64,000 nt of DNA from OLB23 sp965230965. GTDB lineage: Bacteria; Patescibacteriota; Microgenomatia; UBA1406; HO2-37-13b. The notes beneath the pieces are model-generated. The model had not been told where the DNA came from. It saw only the letters and a list, made by a program, of their open reading frames with translations, and did no database searches. Every line of letters starts with the position of its first letter. The stretch's first letter is position 1. Made by a program: the position numbers and the translations under genes. The stretch spans positions 620,001 to 684,000 of the forward strand of contig OZ246401.1 in NCBI GenBank assembly GCA_965230965.1, written 5' to 3'. This document shows positions 17,956 to 26,836 of the stretch, piece after piece.

Positions 17956-18543
17956 ATGGAAGAAGACGAACAAACACAACCAGTAGTTCAAGCCGACGCA
18001 CAAGTAGACGCTCAAGCGCAAGAGGGTAAATGGTATGTTGTGCATACACAATCAGGTTTTGAGGCAAAATCAAAAGAAGCTCTCGAACAAAGAATCAAGA
18101 GTCTTGGTTTTGAAGACAGAATCTTTGAGATTATTGTCCCGATGCGCGAGATTGTCACTATTAAAAAAGGAAAAAAACAGCAATCTAAAGAAAAAGTATT
18201 CCCAGGTTACATTCTTGTTCGTATGAACTTAGATAATGATTCATGGCTTGTTGTGCGTACTACGCAAGGCATTACCGGGTTCGTAGGAGCTGGTACAAAA
18301 CCAACTGCTATTTCTGAGAAAGAAGTTGAAGCGATTATGAAGTTCGTCAAACAGGAGCAGCCAAAGTTTAAGGCAAAATTCTCACTCGATGAAGCGGTAA
18401 AAATTACAGACGGACCATTTTCAGATTTTATAGGTACGATTAGTCATATTGATGAAGATAAAGGAAAAGTTACGGTTCTTGTTTCAATCTTCGGACGCGA
18501 AACACCCGTTGAGCTCGATTTTCTTCAAGTTAATAAGCTCTAA
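17956..18543 (+). CDS. nusG: Transcription termination/antitermination factor NusG
   Basis: This is a 195-aa protein. After an acidic, Gln/Ala-rich N-terminal extension of about 22 residues, the NGN domain begins at KWYVVHTQSGFEAKSKEAL. Its conserved FPGYILVRM and WLVVRTTQGITGFVG follow. The C-terminal KOW domain is DEAVKITDGPFSDFIGTI and so on. NusG binds RNA polymerase and links it to Rho or ribosomes. It lies 26 nt after secE, in the same transcript. Confidence 0.95.
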   Translation: MEEDEQTQPVVQADAQVDAQAQEGKWYVVHTQSGFEAKSKEALEQRIKSLGFEDRIFEIIVPMREIVTIKKGKKQQSKEKVFPGYILVRMNLDNDSWLVVRTTQGITGFVGAGTKPTAISEKEVEAIMKFVKQEQPKFKAKFSLDEAVKITDGPFSDFIGTISHIDEDKGKVTVLVSIFGRETPVELDFLQVNKL

Positions 18544-18549
18544 ATACGA

Positions 18550-18563
18550 TATAATCTACGCTT
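18550..18563 (+). promoter_or_regulatory. -10 box before rplK
   Basis: TATAAT at 18550-18555 ends 8 nt before the rplK ATG. It suggests that the ribosomal genes also have their own short-leader promoter inside the secE-nusG operon. Confidence 0.5.
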
Positions 18564-18989
18564 ATGGCAAAAAAAGTAAAAACACAAATAAAACTTAACC
18601 TTCCAGCTGGTTCTGCAACACCAGCGCCTCCAGTTGGTCCAGCACTTGGCCAACATGGTATTCCAATCATGGACTTCATCAAACAATATAATGATGCAAC
18701 GAGTGATTTGCGAGGTCAGATTATTCCTGCTCTTATCACTGTATACGAAGACAATTCATTCACGTTTGTAACAAAATTACCTCCAGTTGCCGAAATGATT
18801 AAGAAAAAGCTTAATATCCAAAAAGGCTCAGGCAAGGCAGGGAGAGAAGTTATTAAGAAATTGAGTATGCAGCAAGCAAAAGAAATTGCTGAAGAAAAAA
18901 TGAAAGACTTAAATGCCTATACAGTTGAAGCTGCAATGAAAGTTGTGGCAGGTACAGCCCGCTCGATGGGTATTGAAGTAGAAAAATAA
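18564..18989 (+). CDS. rplK: Ribosomal protein uL11
   Basis: This is a 141-aa protein with the normal L11 length. Conserved KTQIKLNLPAGSATPAPPVG, then PALGQHGIPIMDF and the RNA-binding C-terminal half (KGSGKAGREVIKKLSM, then DLNAYTVEAAMKVVAGTARS) are present. It is part of the 50S GTPase-associated stalk base. It lies 3 nt before rplA. Confidence 0.96.
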   Translation: MAKKVKTQIKLNLPAGSATPAPPVGPALGQHGIPIMDFIKQYNDATSDLRGQIIPALITVYEDNSFTFVTKLPPVAEMIKKKLNIQKGSGKAGREVIKKLSMQQAKEIAEEKMKDLNAYTVEAAMKVVAGTARSMGIEVEK

Positions 18990-18992
18990 ACT

Positions 18993-19799
18993 ATGGGAAA
19001 AATCAGAATGAAAACAATTGGTGAAGAAGACGTAGAAAAGAAACAGCAATTAGAGGCTGAAAAGCGACGTGAGGCAAAAAAACAGAAGAAAACTGAGCAA
19101 GCAGAATCAGCACAAGAAGAAGTTGTAGTGAATGCTGAAGCCCAAGCCGAAGCTCCAGAAGAGAAGAAGCAGAAAAAGATGAAGAAAAAGCAGGTTTCAA
19201 CAAAGGCGACACGACGCCATATGGGTAAAAAATATGTCGCCGCAAAGAACATGATTGAAGCAGATAAGAAGTATGAGTTAAAAGAGGCAGTAGCTCTTCT
19301 TAAGAAAGCCTCATATGTGGCTTTTGATGAGAGTTTTGAGGTGCATATGAACCTTGTTGATAGTAATGTAAAAGGTGAAGTTGCGTTTCCACATGGAACA
19401 GGTAAACAGGTAAGGGTTGTCGTAGCAGATGATGCATTGCTTGCGAAAATTGATGATGGTGTGATGGATTTTGATATTTTGATTGCAACTCCTTCTTTTA
19501 TGCCTAAACTTGTAAAATATGCACGTGTACTTGGTCCAAAAGGCCTTATGCCAAATCCAAAAAATGGAACGGTCGTTGAAGATACAAAAAAAGCAGTTGA
19601 AAAGTTTCAAACAGGATCTGTTCGTTTCAAATCAGAAGCAAAATTCCCACTTTTGCATCTTGCAGTAGGGAAAAAGTCCTTCGATGAAAAGCAGCTTGTT
19701 GAAAATATTGAAACATTGCTTTCAGCGGTACAAACAAAGAATATTCAACAGCTTTTCCTTACTTCCACAATGGGTCCTTCTATTGAGATCAAATTCTAA
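18993..19799 (+). CDS. rplA: Ribosomal protein uL1 with a long charged N-terminal extension
   Basis: This is a 268-aa protein; typical bacterial L1 is about 230 aa. The conserved L1 fold starts near residue 71 (HMGKKYVAAKNMIEADKKYE) and includes the signature KYARVLGPKGLMPNPKNGTV and the end LTSTMGPSIEIKF. The first 70 residues are almost entirely Lys, Glu, Gln and Ala and are predicted helical or coiled. L1 binds 23S rRNA at the L1 stalk and often represses its own operon. The start is 3 nt after the rplK stop. No ATG near residue 71 has a better start signal, so the extension appears real. Confidence 0.93.
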   Translation: MGKIRMKTIGEEDVEKKQQLEAEKRREAKKQKKTEQAESAQEEVVVNAEAQAEAPEEKKQKKMKKKQVSTKATRRHMGKKYVAAKNMIEADKKYELKEAVALLKKASYVAFDESFEVHMNLVDSNVKGEVAFPHGTGKQVRVVVADDALLAKIDDGVMDFDILIATPSFMPKLVKYARVLGPKGLMPNPKNGTVVEDTKKAVEKFQTGSVRFKSEAKFPLLHLAVGKKSFDEKQLVENIETLLSAVQTKNIQQLFLTSTMGPSIEIKF

Positions 19800-19820
19800 G
19801 TTGCATTCAGAAAAATTTGT

Positions 19821-19835
19821 TGGTATAGTTTCAGC
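19821..19835 (+). promoter_or_regulatory. Extended -10 leaderless promoter of glyA
   Basis: TGGTATAGT (19821-19829 region) has its hexamer ending 6 nt before the GTG start at 19836. Transcription would begin at or within 1-2 nt of the start codon, so this GTG is probably read on a leaderless mRNA. Confidence 0.6.
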
Positions 19836-21164
19836 GTGAAAGATACAAAAATTTACGATCTTGTCAAAAAAGAAACACGTCGCCAAACATTAGGCATCGA
19901 ACTCATTGCTTCAGAAAACTACGCATCAAAACACGTCCGTAATGTTCTCTCTACAGTTTTAACAAATAAATATTCTGAGGGTTATCCAAAAGCTCGCTAT
20001 TATGGTGGCAATGAATATATTGACGAGATAGAAATAATAGCTCAGGAGCGAGCAAAGAAGTTGTTTGGTGTGCCGTTTGCAAACGTCCAACCATATTCTG
20101 GTTCACCGGCAAATTTTAGTGTGTATGTAGCTACCTGTAAGCCCGGTGATACAATAATGGGTCAGGAGCTAACAGCTGGTGGCCATCTTACGCATGGATA
20201 TAAAGTGTCGGCCACCGCATTATTCTTTAATAGCGTGCAATATGGAGTTCGTTCAAAGCCAGGGGGCAAGCATAATGATTTATTTGATTATGCAGAGATC
20301 CGCGCTTTGGCTAAAAAAGTAAAGCCAAAGCTGATTTGGGTAGGTGCAACAACATATCCTTTAGCTTTTCATTATGAAGAATTTGCAAAGATTGCCGACG
20401 AAGTCGGCGCATATCTTGCAGCTGATATAGCGCATGTCGCAGGCCTTATTGCCGGTGGGGCACATCCATCACCCGTGCCACATGTGCACATTGTAACAAC
20501 AACCACGCATAAAACACTCCGCGGTCCCCGTGGGGCAATTGTTATGGTAACCGAAAAAGGCTTAAAAAAAGACCCTGATCTTCCAACGAAAATTAATAAA
20601 GCAATTTTTCCAGGTTTGCAGGGTGGTCCGCATGATAATCAAACCGCAGCTATAGCGGTTGCTCTTTTTGAAGCGCTGCAGCCCTCGTTTAAAAAATATG
20701 CAAAAAATGTCGTGAAAAATGCGCAAGCACTTGCAGATGTTCTACAAAAGGGTGGACTCAAACTTGTTGCAGATCGTACAGAAAACCATCAAGTTGTAGT
20801 CGATCTTACCCCAACCCATGGTCCCGGAGCAGGCATTTTTGCTGAAAAAGCACTTGATCTTGTGCATTTAACACTTAATAAAAACTCTGTTCCTGGTGAA
20901 CAAAGTTCGCCATTTTATCCCTCGGGTGTTCGTATCGGCACGCCAGTTGCGACAACGCGCGGCATGGGCATAGCAGAAATGAAAAAAATCGGCAAAATCA
21001 TCGTGAAAGTCTTTGAGCTTATTAAACCTTACCAACTTCCTAAAAAACTCAGCGAACGTGGTCAATATATCGATGTCTTTATGAAAGATCTTTCTCAGAA
21101 CAAAGATATAAAACGCATGGGTCGAGAGATAAATGCACTCGGAAAAGCATTTCCGCTTGTATAA
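19836..21164 (+). CDS. glyA: Serine hydroxymethyltransferase
   Basis: This is a 442-aa protein of the usual GlyA length. It converts serine and tetrahydrofolate to glycine and methylene-tetrahydrofolate, using PLP. Visible hallmarks: LGIELIASENYASKHVRNVL at the N-terminus, EGYPKARYYGGNEYIDEIE, and the PLP-lysine segment HIVTTTTHKTLRGPRGAIV. A conserved RIGTPVATTRGMG lies near the C-terminus. The start is GTG, decided by the extended -10 box 6 nt upstream. The stop lies in the first bases of a palindromic repeat. Confidence 0.95.
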   Translation: MKDTKIYDLVKKETRRQTLGIELIASENYASKHVRNVLSTVLTNKYSEGYPKARYYGGNEYIDEIEIIAQERAKKLFGVPFANVQPYSGSPANFSVYVATCKPGDTIMGQELTAGGHLTHGYKVSATALFFNSVQYGVRSKPGGKHNDLFDYAEIRALAKKVKPKLIWVGATTYPLAFHYEEFAKIADEVGAYLAADIAHVAGLIAGGAHPSPVPHVHIVTTTTHKTLRGPRGAIVMVTEKGLKKDPDLPTKINKAIFPGLQGGPHDNQTAAIAVALFEALQPSFKKYAKNVVKNAQALADVLQKGGLKLVADRTENHQVVVDLTPTHGPGAGIFAEKALDLVHLTLNKNSVPGEQSSPFYPSGVRIGTPVATTRGMGIAEMKKIGKIIVKVFELIKPYQLPKKLSERGQYIDVFMKDLSQNKDIKRMGREINALGKAFPLV

Positions 21165-21203
21165 CAAGACCGTGTCTTGTTTAGGATCGTGCCTTGTTAT
21201 ATG
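21163..21203. repeat. Palindromic promoter-bearing repeat, copy A
   Basis: Arms AACAAGAC (21163-21170) and GTCTTGTT (21174-21181) enclose CGT. A TAGGATCGTGCC segment follows and then TGTTATATG, whose TATATG hexamer (21198-21203) ends 8 nt before the HEPN gene start. The first two bases belong to the glyA stop codon. Confidence 0.75.
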
Positions 21204-21211
21204 CTTATTAC

Positions 21212-21736
21212 ATGCCGACCTCTTTAAGCGAACAACTCAAGAATTATATTTCTGAAGGTCAAAAAGATCTAATTGATGAGGGTGTGCATTTGTTGGAACA
21301 GGCTGAGGTAAATAAAAAACCAGTCTTGAACGACTATTCGTATATTGTCTTTCCTTTTGCCAAAGCATACGAAGGTTTTTTGAAGCAGGTTTTTCTCAAT
21401 GCGGGTTATATTACACGTCGTGATTATTACTCACAGCATTTCAGAATAGGGAAGGTGCTTTCGCCAAATCTTGTCCGTCGTTTAGGAAGGGAATCGGTGT
21501 ATAAGAAAATTTGTGATGAAAGTGGGTGTGAAATTAGCGAGAGAATGTGGCAGACGTGGAAAAAGGGGCGCAATGAAGTTTTTCATTACTTTCCACACAA
21601 TTTACATTCGATTCGTCTTGAAGAGGCGAGGCTTATCATTACTGATATTATAGCAACAATGGAGCTTGTTGTTGAAAAAGTTAAAACAAAAAACGTGCAA
21701 GATCAGTTGCTTCGCTATGATATTTTGTCTTCATGA
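21212..21736 (+). CDS. HEPN-like putative RNase domain protein
   Basis: This is a 174-aa protein, all helical. The start at 21212 (MPTSLSEQLKNYI) is chosen because the -10 box of repeat copy A covers the earlier ATG at 21194. It carries an FAKAYEGFLKQVFLNAGYIT segment and a WKKGRNEVFHYFPH motif. The RNEVFH core fits the HEPN catalytic pattern R-x4-6-H, and R-N at its start is the most common form. HEPN proteins are RNA nucleases in toxin-antitoxin and other stress or defence systems. No nucleotidyltransferase (MNT) antitoxin is adjacent; the neighbours are glyA and trpS. Confidence 0.6.
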   Translation: MPTSLSEQLKNYISEGQKDLIDEGVHLLEQAEVNKKPVLNDYSYIVFPFAKAYEGFLKQVFLNAGYITRRDYYSQHFRIGKVLSPNLVRRLGRESVYKKICDESGCEISERMWQTWKKGRNEVFHYFPHNLHSIRLEEARLIITDIIATMELVVEKVKTKNVQDQLLRYDILSS

Positions 21737-21759
21737 TGTTGATGTGTTAATATTACCTC

Positions 21760-22755
21760 ATGGCCAAGGAAATAATTTTTTCAGGAATTCAGCCGAGTGG
21801 AAGACTTCACGTTGGTAACTATATTGGTGCAGTTAAGCAATGGGTTGATATGCAATCACAAGCAGAGGGCGAATATTTTTTTATGCTTGCAAACTTGCAT
21901 AGCATAACTGTTCCCCAGGAGCCGGCAAAATTGCGAGAAAACATATATGAACTCACAGCATGGTTTCTTGCAGCGGGATTGGACCCAAAAAAAACAACAA
22001 TATTTGCCCAATCCCAAAATCCCGATCATCCATACTTAGCCTGGATGTTTGATTGCATAACCCCAATGGGTTGGATGGAGCGCATGACGCAATATAAGGA
22101 CAAGAGTAAGAAACAGGGCGAACGTACAAGTGTTGGCTTGTTTCATTATCCAAGCCTTATGGCATGCGATATTCTTTTATACGACACAACTGTTGTACCT
22201 GTTGGAGAAGATCAAACGCAGCATATTGAAATTACGCGCGACATCGCAGAAAAATTTAATGGAACCTTTGGTGAGGTTTTTGTATTGCCAAAGATTCGGT
22301 TGGTGGGCGAAGGAGCGCGTGTGATGAGCTTGCAAAATCCAGAAGAAAAAATGAGTAAATCAACATCTGACCCAAATGGAACACTCGATTTACTCGACTC
22401 GGCAGATGAGATTCAGAAAAAAATAATGCGCGCGGTCACAGATTCAGGTTCAGAGGTGCGCGCGGCTGCTGATAAGCCAGCTGTAAAAAATCTGCTGGCC
22501 ATATATAGTGCCCTTTCTGGGCAGCCTGTACAAGAAATAGAAGCACAATATGTTGGCAAGGGCTATGGCGATTTCAAAAGAGGCCTTGCCGATGTTATTA
22601 TCTTCTCCCTCGAGCCCGTACAAAACAAATACCGCGATCTCATGAACGACAAACCATATCTTGATCGCATCCTCTCAGACGGGCTCTCTAAAGCGCGTGA
22701 GCGCTCTTCTGCAAAGCTAAAGCAAGCAGCTGATGCCATGGGTCTCCTGGTATAA
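21760..22755 (+). CDS. trpS: Tryptophanyl-tRNA synthetase
   Basis: This 331-aa class I synthetase charges tRNA-Trp. The HIGH-like signature is in FSGIQPSGRLHVGNYIGAV. The KMSKS loop is intact in NPEEKMSKSTSDPNG. The specificity region GEDQTQHIEITRDIAEKFN is also present. A TAATAT box ends 6 nt before the ATG, with TGT before it, so the mRNA is probably leaderless. The C-terminus overlaps the spacing of the leuS promoter. Confidence 0.96.
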   Translation: MAKEIIFSGIQPSGRLHVGNYIGAVKQWVDMQSQAEGEYFFMLANLHSITVPQEPAKLRENIYELTAWFLAAGLDPKKTTIFAQSQNPDHPYLAWMFDCITPMGWMERMTQYKDKSKKQGERTSVGLFHYPSLMACDILLYDTTVVPVGEDQTQHIEITRDIAEKFNGTFGEVFVLPKIRLVGEGARVMSLQNPEEKMSKSTSDPNGTLDLLDSADEIQKKIMRAVTDSGSEVRAAADKPAVKNLLAIYSALSGQPVQEIEAQYVGKGYGDFKRGLADVIIFSLEPVQNKYRDLMNDKPYLDRILSDGLSKARERSSAKLKQAADAMGLLV

Positions 22756-22756
22756 T
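22748..22756 (+). promoter_or_regulatory. Extended -10 leaderless promoter of leuS
   Basis: TGGTATAAT is a perfect extended -10 element. It ends 6 nt before the ATG at 22763, so transcription should start on the A of the start codon. It overlaps the trpS stop codon. Confidence 0.7.
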
Positions 22757-22762
22757 AGCTTT

Positions 22763-25330
22763 ATGAAAATTCGTTTTAATCCTTCCGAATTCGAGCAACA
22801 CTGGTCAGATACATGGGATAAAGAAAAAACCTATCTAACTCATGATCCAAAACCAGGAGAAGAAAAGAATTATACCCTTGTTATGTTTCCATATCCTTCT
22901 GGTGCGGGCCTCCATACTGGCCATTCTCGCGTATACACAGGTACAGATGTGCTTGCACGATATTATCGTATGAAAGGTCAGGCCGTCTTGCACCCAATGG
23001 GTTGGGATGCGTTTGGTTTACCTGCTGAAAACGCTGCAATAAAAGAAAAAAAGAATCCTAACGAATTGACAAAGAAGAATGTGGCAAACTTCAAGCGTCA
23101 GATGAAGATGCTTGGCATTAGTTATGACTGGGATCGTGAAATTAATACAACAGATCCTTCATATTACGCAGTAACCCAGTGGTTATTTATAGAATTCTAT
23201 AAACACGGGCTCCTTTATAAAAAAGAAACGCCCGTATATTATTGCCCATTTTGCAAGACGGGACTTGCTCAAGAAGAAGTGCAGGGCGATGGGACACATG
23301 AACGCTGTGGAAAGAAGGTAGAAAAAAGAAGTCTGCCGCAATGGATTTTTAGAATTACCACGTACGCAGAACAGTTGTTGGAAGGCCTCAAAGGTCTTGA
23401 TTGGCCAACAGGGATCCTTGAGATGCAGAGAAATTGGATTGGCAAGAAAGAAGGCCTCATTATTACTCATAAAGTCGAAGATCTTGATATTGAACTGAAA
23501 ACATTTACGGCATTTCCAGCTTGGAGCTTTGCAGATACCTATATCGTCATAGCTCCAGAACATCCACAAGTTTTGGAACTTGTTCAAGGCACTGAGCATG
23601 AAAAAGAGGTTATGGCATTCGTTAAAGAGTTCCAAGCAATATCAGAAGAGGATCGTTTAAAGAATAAATTTGAAAAGAAAGGGGTTTTTACCGGCCGCTA
23701 TGCCATCGACCCGTTTAGTGGCAATAAAATGCCTATCTGGCTGGCAAATTTTGCCCTCATGAATTTTGGTACAGGTATTATTCGCTGCTCTGCGCATGAT
23801 GAACGGGATTATGCATTTGCACAAAAATATAATATTCCGGTCAAGGAAGTCGTTGAAAGAGTTGGTGAACATCCGGTCAATGCTCATGAAAATAAAGGAG
23901 TACTCAAAGATTCGGGCAAATTTTCCGGGGAGGAAATTAATGAAGGCTTAATTGAGGAGATGCACGACTGGATAGTGGGTGAAGGATTTGGAGAACGACA
24001 TGTTAATTATCATTTACGCGATTGGATTTTTTCACGACAACGATATTGGGGTGAACCAATTCCTATGGTTTTTTGTCAAGATTGTGCAGATAAAGGCATT
24101 ACTTTCTGGGATACAGAGGAGGGGAGCAAAGATAATTTGAGGCTTACTGGAGCCCCAAGAGAAAATAATATTGAACAGCTTATAGATGATGTAAAGCCAA
24201 TGATGCCCGGTTGGTTTCCTCTTTCAAAAGATGCATTGCCCTTACAGTTGCCAGAGGTTGATCATTATGAACCATCAGAATCTGGCGAATCTCCTTTAGC
24301 TCAGATTCCTGAATGGCTACACACAACATGTCCACATTGTGGAGGAGATGCTCGTCGAGAAACAGACACAATGCCAAACTGGGCAGGCTCCTGTTGGTAC
24401 TTCTTGGCATTTGCTGGAGGTGCTGACATGTCATTGGAAAAGATTGATGGAAAGCCTTGGAACGAAAAGGCGATTGCCTCTTGGATGCCCGTTGACTGGT
24501 ATATTGGTGGTGCTGAACATGCGGTTTTACATCTGTTATATGCCCGTTTTTGGATGCATGTGCTCTATGATTTGAACCTGATTCCATTCTACGAGCCTTT
24601 CACAAGGCTAAGAAACGTTGGAATGGTCCTTGCAGAGGATCATCGCAAGATGAGCAAGTCACTAGGAAACGTCATTAATCCAGACGATGTAGTGGCAGAA
24701 TATGGCACTGATACGCTCCGTGTCTATGAAATGTTTATGGCACCGTTTAACCAGGAAGTGCATTGGTCAACACAATCTTTACAGGGTTCATACCGATTTT
24801 TGAAGCGAATTTGGCAGATATACAATAACCCTGATAAGTTAACTAATGACGTACAAAAGAGCAATGAAAAGATAGCTGTAGAGCTTCAAAGGCTTGTCAT
24901 AAAAATAACCAATGATATACCGAACGTGAAATTTAATACACCAATCTCTGGCATGATGGAGCTTTTGAATCTGTGGGAGGCTAAAGATGGCATTCTTACC
25001 ATTGACCAGGCGAAAACGCTGTTAAAGCTTCTTGCGCCGTTTGCACCATTCATAACTGAACAAATTTGGCACTCTGTTTTTAAAGAAACAACGTCTATTC
25101 ATCTGGCACAATGGCCAATTGTTGATGATGCCAATATAAAGGAAACGATGATGCATCTTCCTGTGCAAGTAAACGGAAAAGTCAGAGGATTTATAGAGAT
25201 TTCTTCAGATGCTGCTGAAGACGAAATATTGAAAACTGCTTTGCAGAAAGAGCAAATATCGAAATGGCTTGAAGGCAAAGAACCAAAACATATTTACGTT
25301 CCTGGAAGAATTTTAAATCTAGTTGTATAA
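22763..25330 (+). CDS. leuS: Leucyl-tRNA synthetase
   Basis: This is an 855-aa protein starting MKIRFNPSEFEQHWSDTWDK. The frame is open to 22733, but those codons lie before the promoter. Hallmarks: FPYPSGAGLHTGHSRVYT (HIGH), ARYYRMKGQAVLHPMGWDAF, a zinc-ribbon-like YYCPFC...C.C segment, and a CP1 editing domain in the middle. DWYIGGAEHAVLHLLYARFW and the KMSKS motif in EDHRKMSKSLGNVINPDDV follow. The C-terminal anticodon and tail domains are complete. tRNA-Lys follows within 12 nt. Confidence 0.96.
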   Translation: MKIRFNPSEFEQHWSDTWDKEKTYLTHDPKPGEEKNYTLVMFPYPSGAGLHTGHSRVYTGTDVLARYYRMKGQAVLHPMGWDAFGLPAENAAIKEKKNPNELTKKNVANFKRQMKMLGISYDWDREINTTDPSYYAVTQWLFIEFYKHGLLYKKETPVYYCPFCKTGLAQEEVQGDGTHERCGKKVEKRSLPQWIFRITTYAEQLLEGLKGLDWPTGILEMQRNWIGKKEGLIITHKVEDLDIELKTFTAFPAWSFADTYIVIAPEHPQVLELVQGTEHEKEVMAFVKEFQAISEEDRLKNKFEKKGVFTGRYAIDPFSGNKMPIWLANFALMNFGTGIIRCSAHDERDYAFAQKYNIPVKEVVERVGEHPVNAHENKGVLKDSGKFSGEEINEGLIEEMHDWIVGEGFGERHVNYHLRDWIFSRQRYWGEPIPMVFCQDCADKGITFWDTEEGSKDNLRLTGAPRENNIEQLIDDVKPMMPGWFPLSKDALPLQLPEVDHYEPSESGESPLAQIPEWLHTTCPHCGGDARRETDTMPNWAGSCWYFLAFAGGADMSLEKIDGKPWNEKAIASWMPVDWYIGGAEHAVLHLLYARFWMHVLYDLNLIPFYEPFTRLRNVGMVLAEDHRKMSKSLGNVINPDDVVAEYGTDTLRVYEMFMAPFNQEVHWSTQSLQGSYRFLKRIWQIYNNPDKLTNDVQKSNEKIAVELQRLVIKITNDIPNVKFNTPISGMMELLNLWEAKDGILTIDQAKTLLKLLAPFAPFITEQIWHSVFKETTSIHLAQWPIVDDANIKETMMHLPVQVNGKVRGFIEISSDAAEDEILKTALQKEQISKWLEGKEPKHIYVPGRILNLVV

Positions 25331-25341
25331 TATCTGATCGC

Positions 25342-25413
25342 GGGCCGGTAGCTCAATGGTAGAGCAGTTCCCTTTTAAGGAATTGGTTGTGGGTTCGAGT
25401 CCCTCCCGGCTCA
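25342..25413 (+). tRNA. tRNA-Lys (TTT)
   Basis: A cloverleaf can be built. The acceptor is GGGCCGG/CCGGCTC with one G-T pair, the D arm is GCTC/GAGC, and the anticodon stem is GTTCC/GGAAT with loop CTTTTAA (anticodon TTT). The T arm is GTGGG/CCCTC with loop TTCGAGT and one T-T mismatch. The discriminator is A. CCA is not encoded (the next bases are CAT). It lies between leuS and the M16 peptidase gene, 7 nt before the latter, and may share a transcript with it. Confidence 0.93.
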
Positions 25414-25420
25414 CATATTT

Positions 25421-26719
25421 ATGAAAACATCTATTCATACATTACCTAACAAACTTCGCACTCTTCTCATTGATACAAAAGCCTTTCCTTCAGCAACGTG
25501 TTTACTTTTAGTGAATGCAGGTTCGCGCTATGAGAATAAGAAAAATAATGGTATTGCTCACTTCTTCGAGCATATGGCATTCAAAGGAAGTAAGAAATAT
25601 CCAAATACCGCTGCACTTGCATCGTTGGTCGAAGGTTTTGGCGGTGAGTTTAACGCTTTTACTTCAAAAGACTATACAGGCTATTATATTAAGGCTCCAG
25701 TACAACATACGGAGACTATGATCGATGTCCTTAGTGACATGATTACACAACCTATTCTCGATAAGGATGAAATTGAACGCGAAAAGGGTGTTATTGGTCA
25801 GGAAATTAGCATGTATGAAGATACGCCACAACGAATAATCAATCAGCTGTATGAGCATCTCTTGTATAAGGAGAGTCCTTTAGGCATGGATATCATCGGT
25901 ACCGTTGCTACCGTAAATGCAGCAACACAGAAAACATTCAGGGATTATATGGATACATTTTATTATGCAAACAACGCAGTACTCGTTGTATCTGGTGGTC
26001 TTACAGGTATAAATAATGAAATTAAGGAGCATGATCATATTAATTACGCTACTAAGTATTTCTCAAATTGGGGACAAAAGGACGTGCCTAGTTTCAAGCC
26101 AGTAAAGGAGCACCAAACAAGACCAGAAACGTTCCTTCGTTATAAGAAGTCAGAGCAGGCTCATTTGTGCTTTGGGTATCGTACATTTGGGAAGAAAGAT
26201 GACAGAAAGTATGCTCTGTCGGTCTTAGCCGCTATACTGGGGGTAGGTATGTCGTCACGGCTCTTTATGGAGGTCCGTGAGAAGCGGGGATTGTGTTACG
26301 CGGTAGGAACCTATACTGATCACTTTAATGATGTGGGCACCATGGTTACCTATGCAGGTGTACCAACAGACATAAAAAAAGTTCAAGAAGCGATCAAAAT
26401 TATAAAATACGAGCACGAGAGCCTTGTGAATGGAAAAATTATTGATAGTGAGCTTACGAGAGCGAAGGAAATATTAAAAGGTCGCTTGATTCTTTCACTT
26501 GAGGACACCTTTAACGTTGGTTATATTTACGGTAAACAATTGCTTCATGAAGGCGAAATTAAGCCTGTGGAAGAGATAATTAAGCGAATCGAAGAGGTGT
26601 CTGCTAACGATGTTATCGCTCTTGCAAAAGACATCATAAAGCCTTCGCAGTCAAATCTAGCCTTGATTGGACCGTTTAAATCCTCCGCTTCCTTCGAAAA
26701 AATAATTGAGAACCAATAA
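25421..26719 (+). CDS. M16 family zinc peptidase (processing-peptidase-like)
   Basis: This is a 432-aa protein. The inverted zinc motif HxxEH is intact in NGIAHFFEHMAFKGSKKYPN, with the further Glu in the EREKGVIGQEISMYEDTPQR helix. The second, non-catalytic M16 half is present from about residue 215, with a typical MSSRLFMEVREKRGLCYAV motif. No signal peptide is seen, so it is probably cytoplasmic, or membrane-associated by partners. M16 peptidases degrade peptides or process precursors. It has no promoter of its own; the upstream element is the tRNA. Confidence 0.9.
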   Translation: MKTSIHTLPNKLRTLLIDTKAFPSATCLLLVNAGSRYENKKNNGIAHFFEHMAFKGSKKYPNTAALASLVEGFGGEFNAFTSKDYTGYYIKAPVQHTETMIDVLSDMITQPILDKDEIEREKGVIGQEISMYEDTPQRIINQLYEHLLYKESPLGMDIIGTVATVNAATQKTFRDYMDTFYYANNAVLVVSGGLTGINNEIKEHDHINYATKYFSNWGQKDVPSFKPVKEHQTRPETFLRYKKSEQAHLCFGYRTFGKKDDRKYALSVLAAILGVGMSSRLFMEVREKRGLCYAVGTYTDHFNDVGTMVTYAGVPTDIKKVQEAIKIIKYEHESLVNGKIIDSELTRAKEILKGRLILSLEDTFNVGYIYGKQLLHEGEIKPVEEIIKRIEEVSANDVIALAKDIIKPSQSNLALIGPFKSSASFEKIIENQ

Positions 26720-26766
26720 CTCTATCAAACTACCCCTTTTCTAGTGCTTTTTTAGCTCTTCTGCGC

Positions 26767-26796
26767 TTGACATAAGTAATAAAATATTGATACTCT
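26767..26796 (+). promoter_or_regulatory. Promoter of the giant Kelch gene
   Basis: TTGACA (26767-26772) and an extended TGATACTCT box (hexamer 26791-26796) are spaced by 18 nt. They lie about 40 nt before the TTG start at 26837. Confidence 0.45.
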
Positions 26797-26836
26797 GAAT
26801 ATACATCACAGATGTTATTTTTGCTGTGAATAGAGA

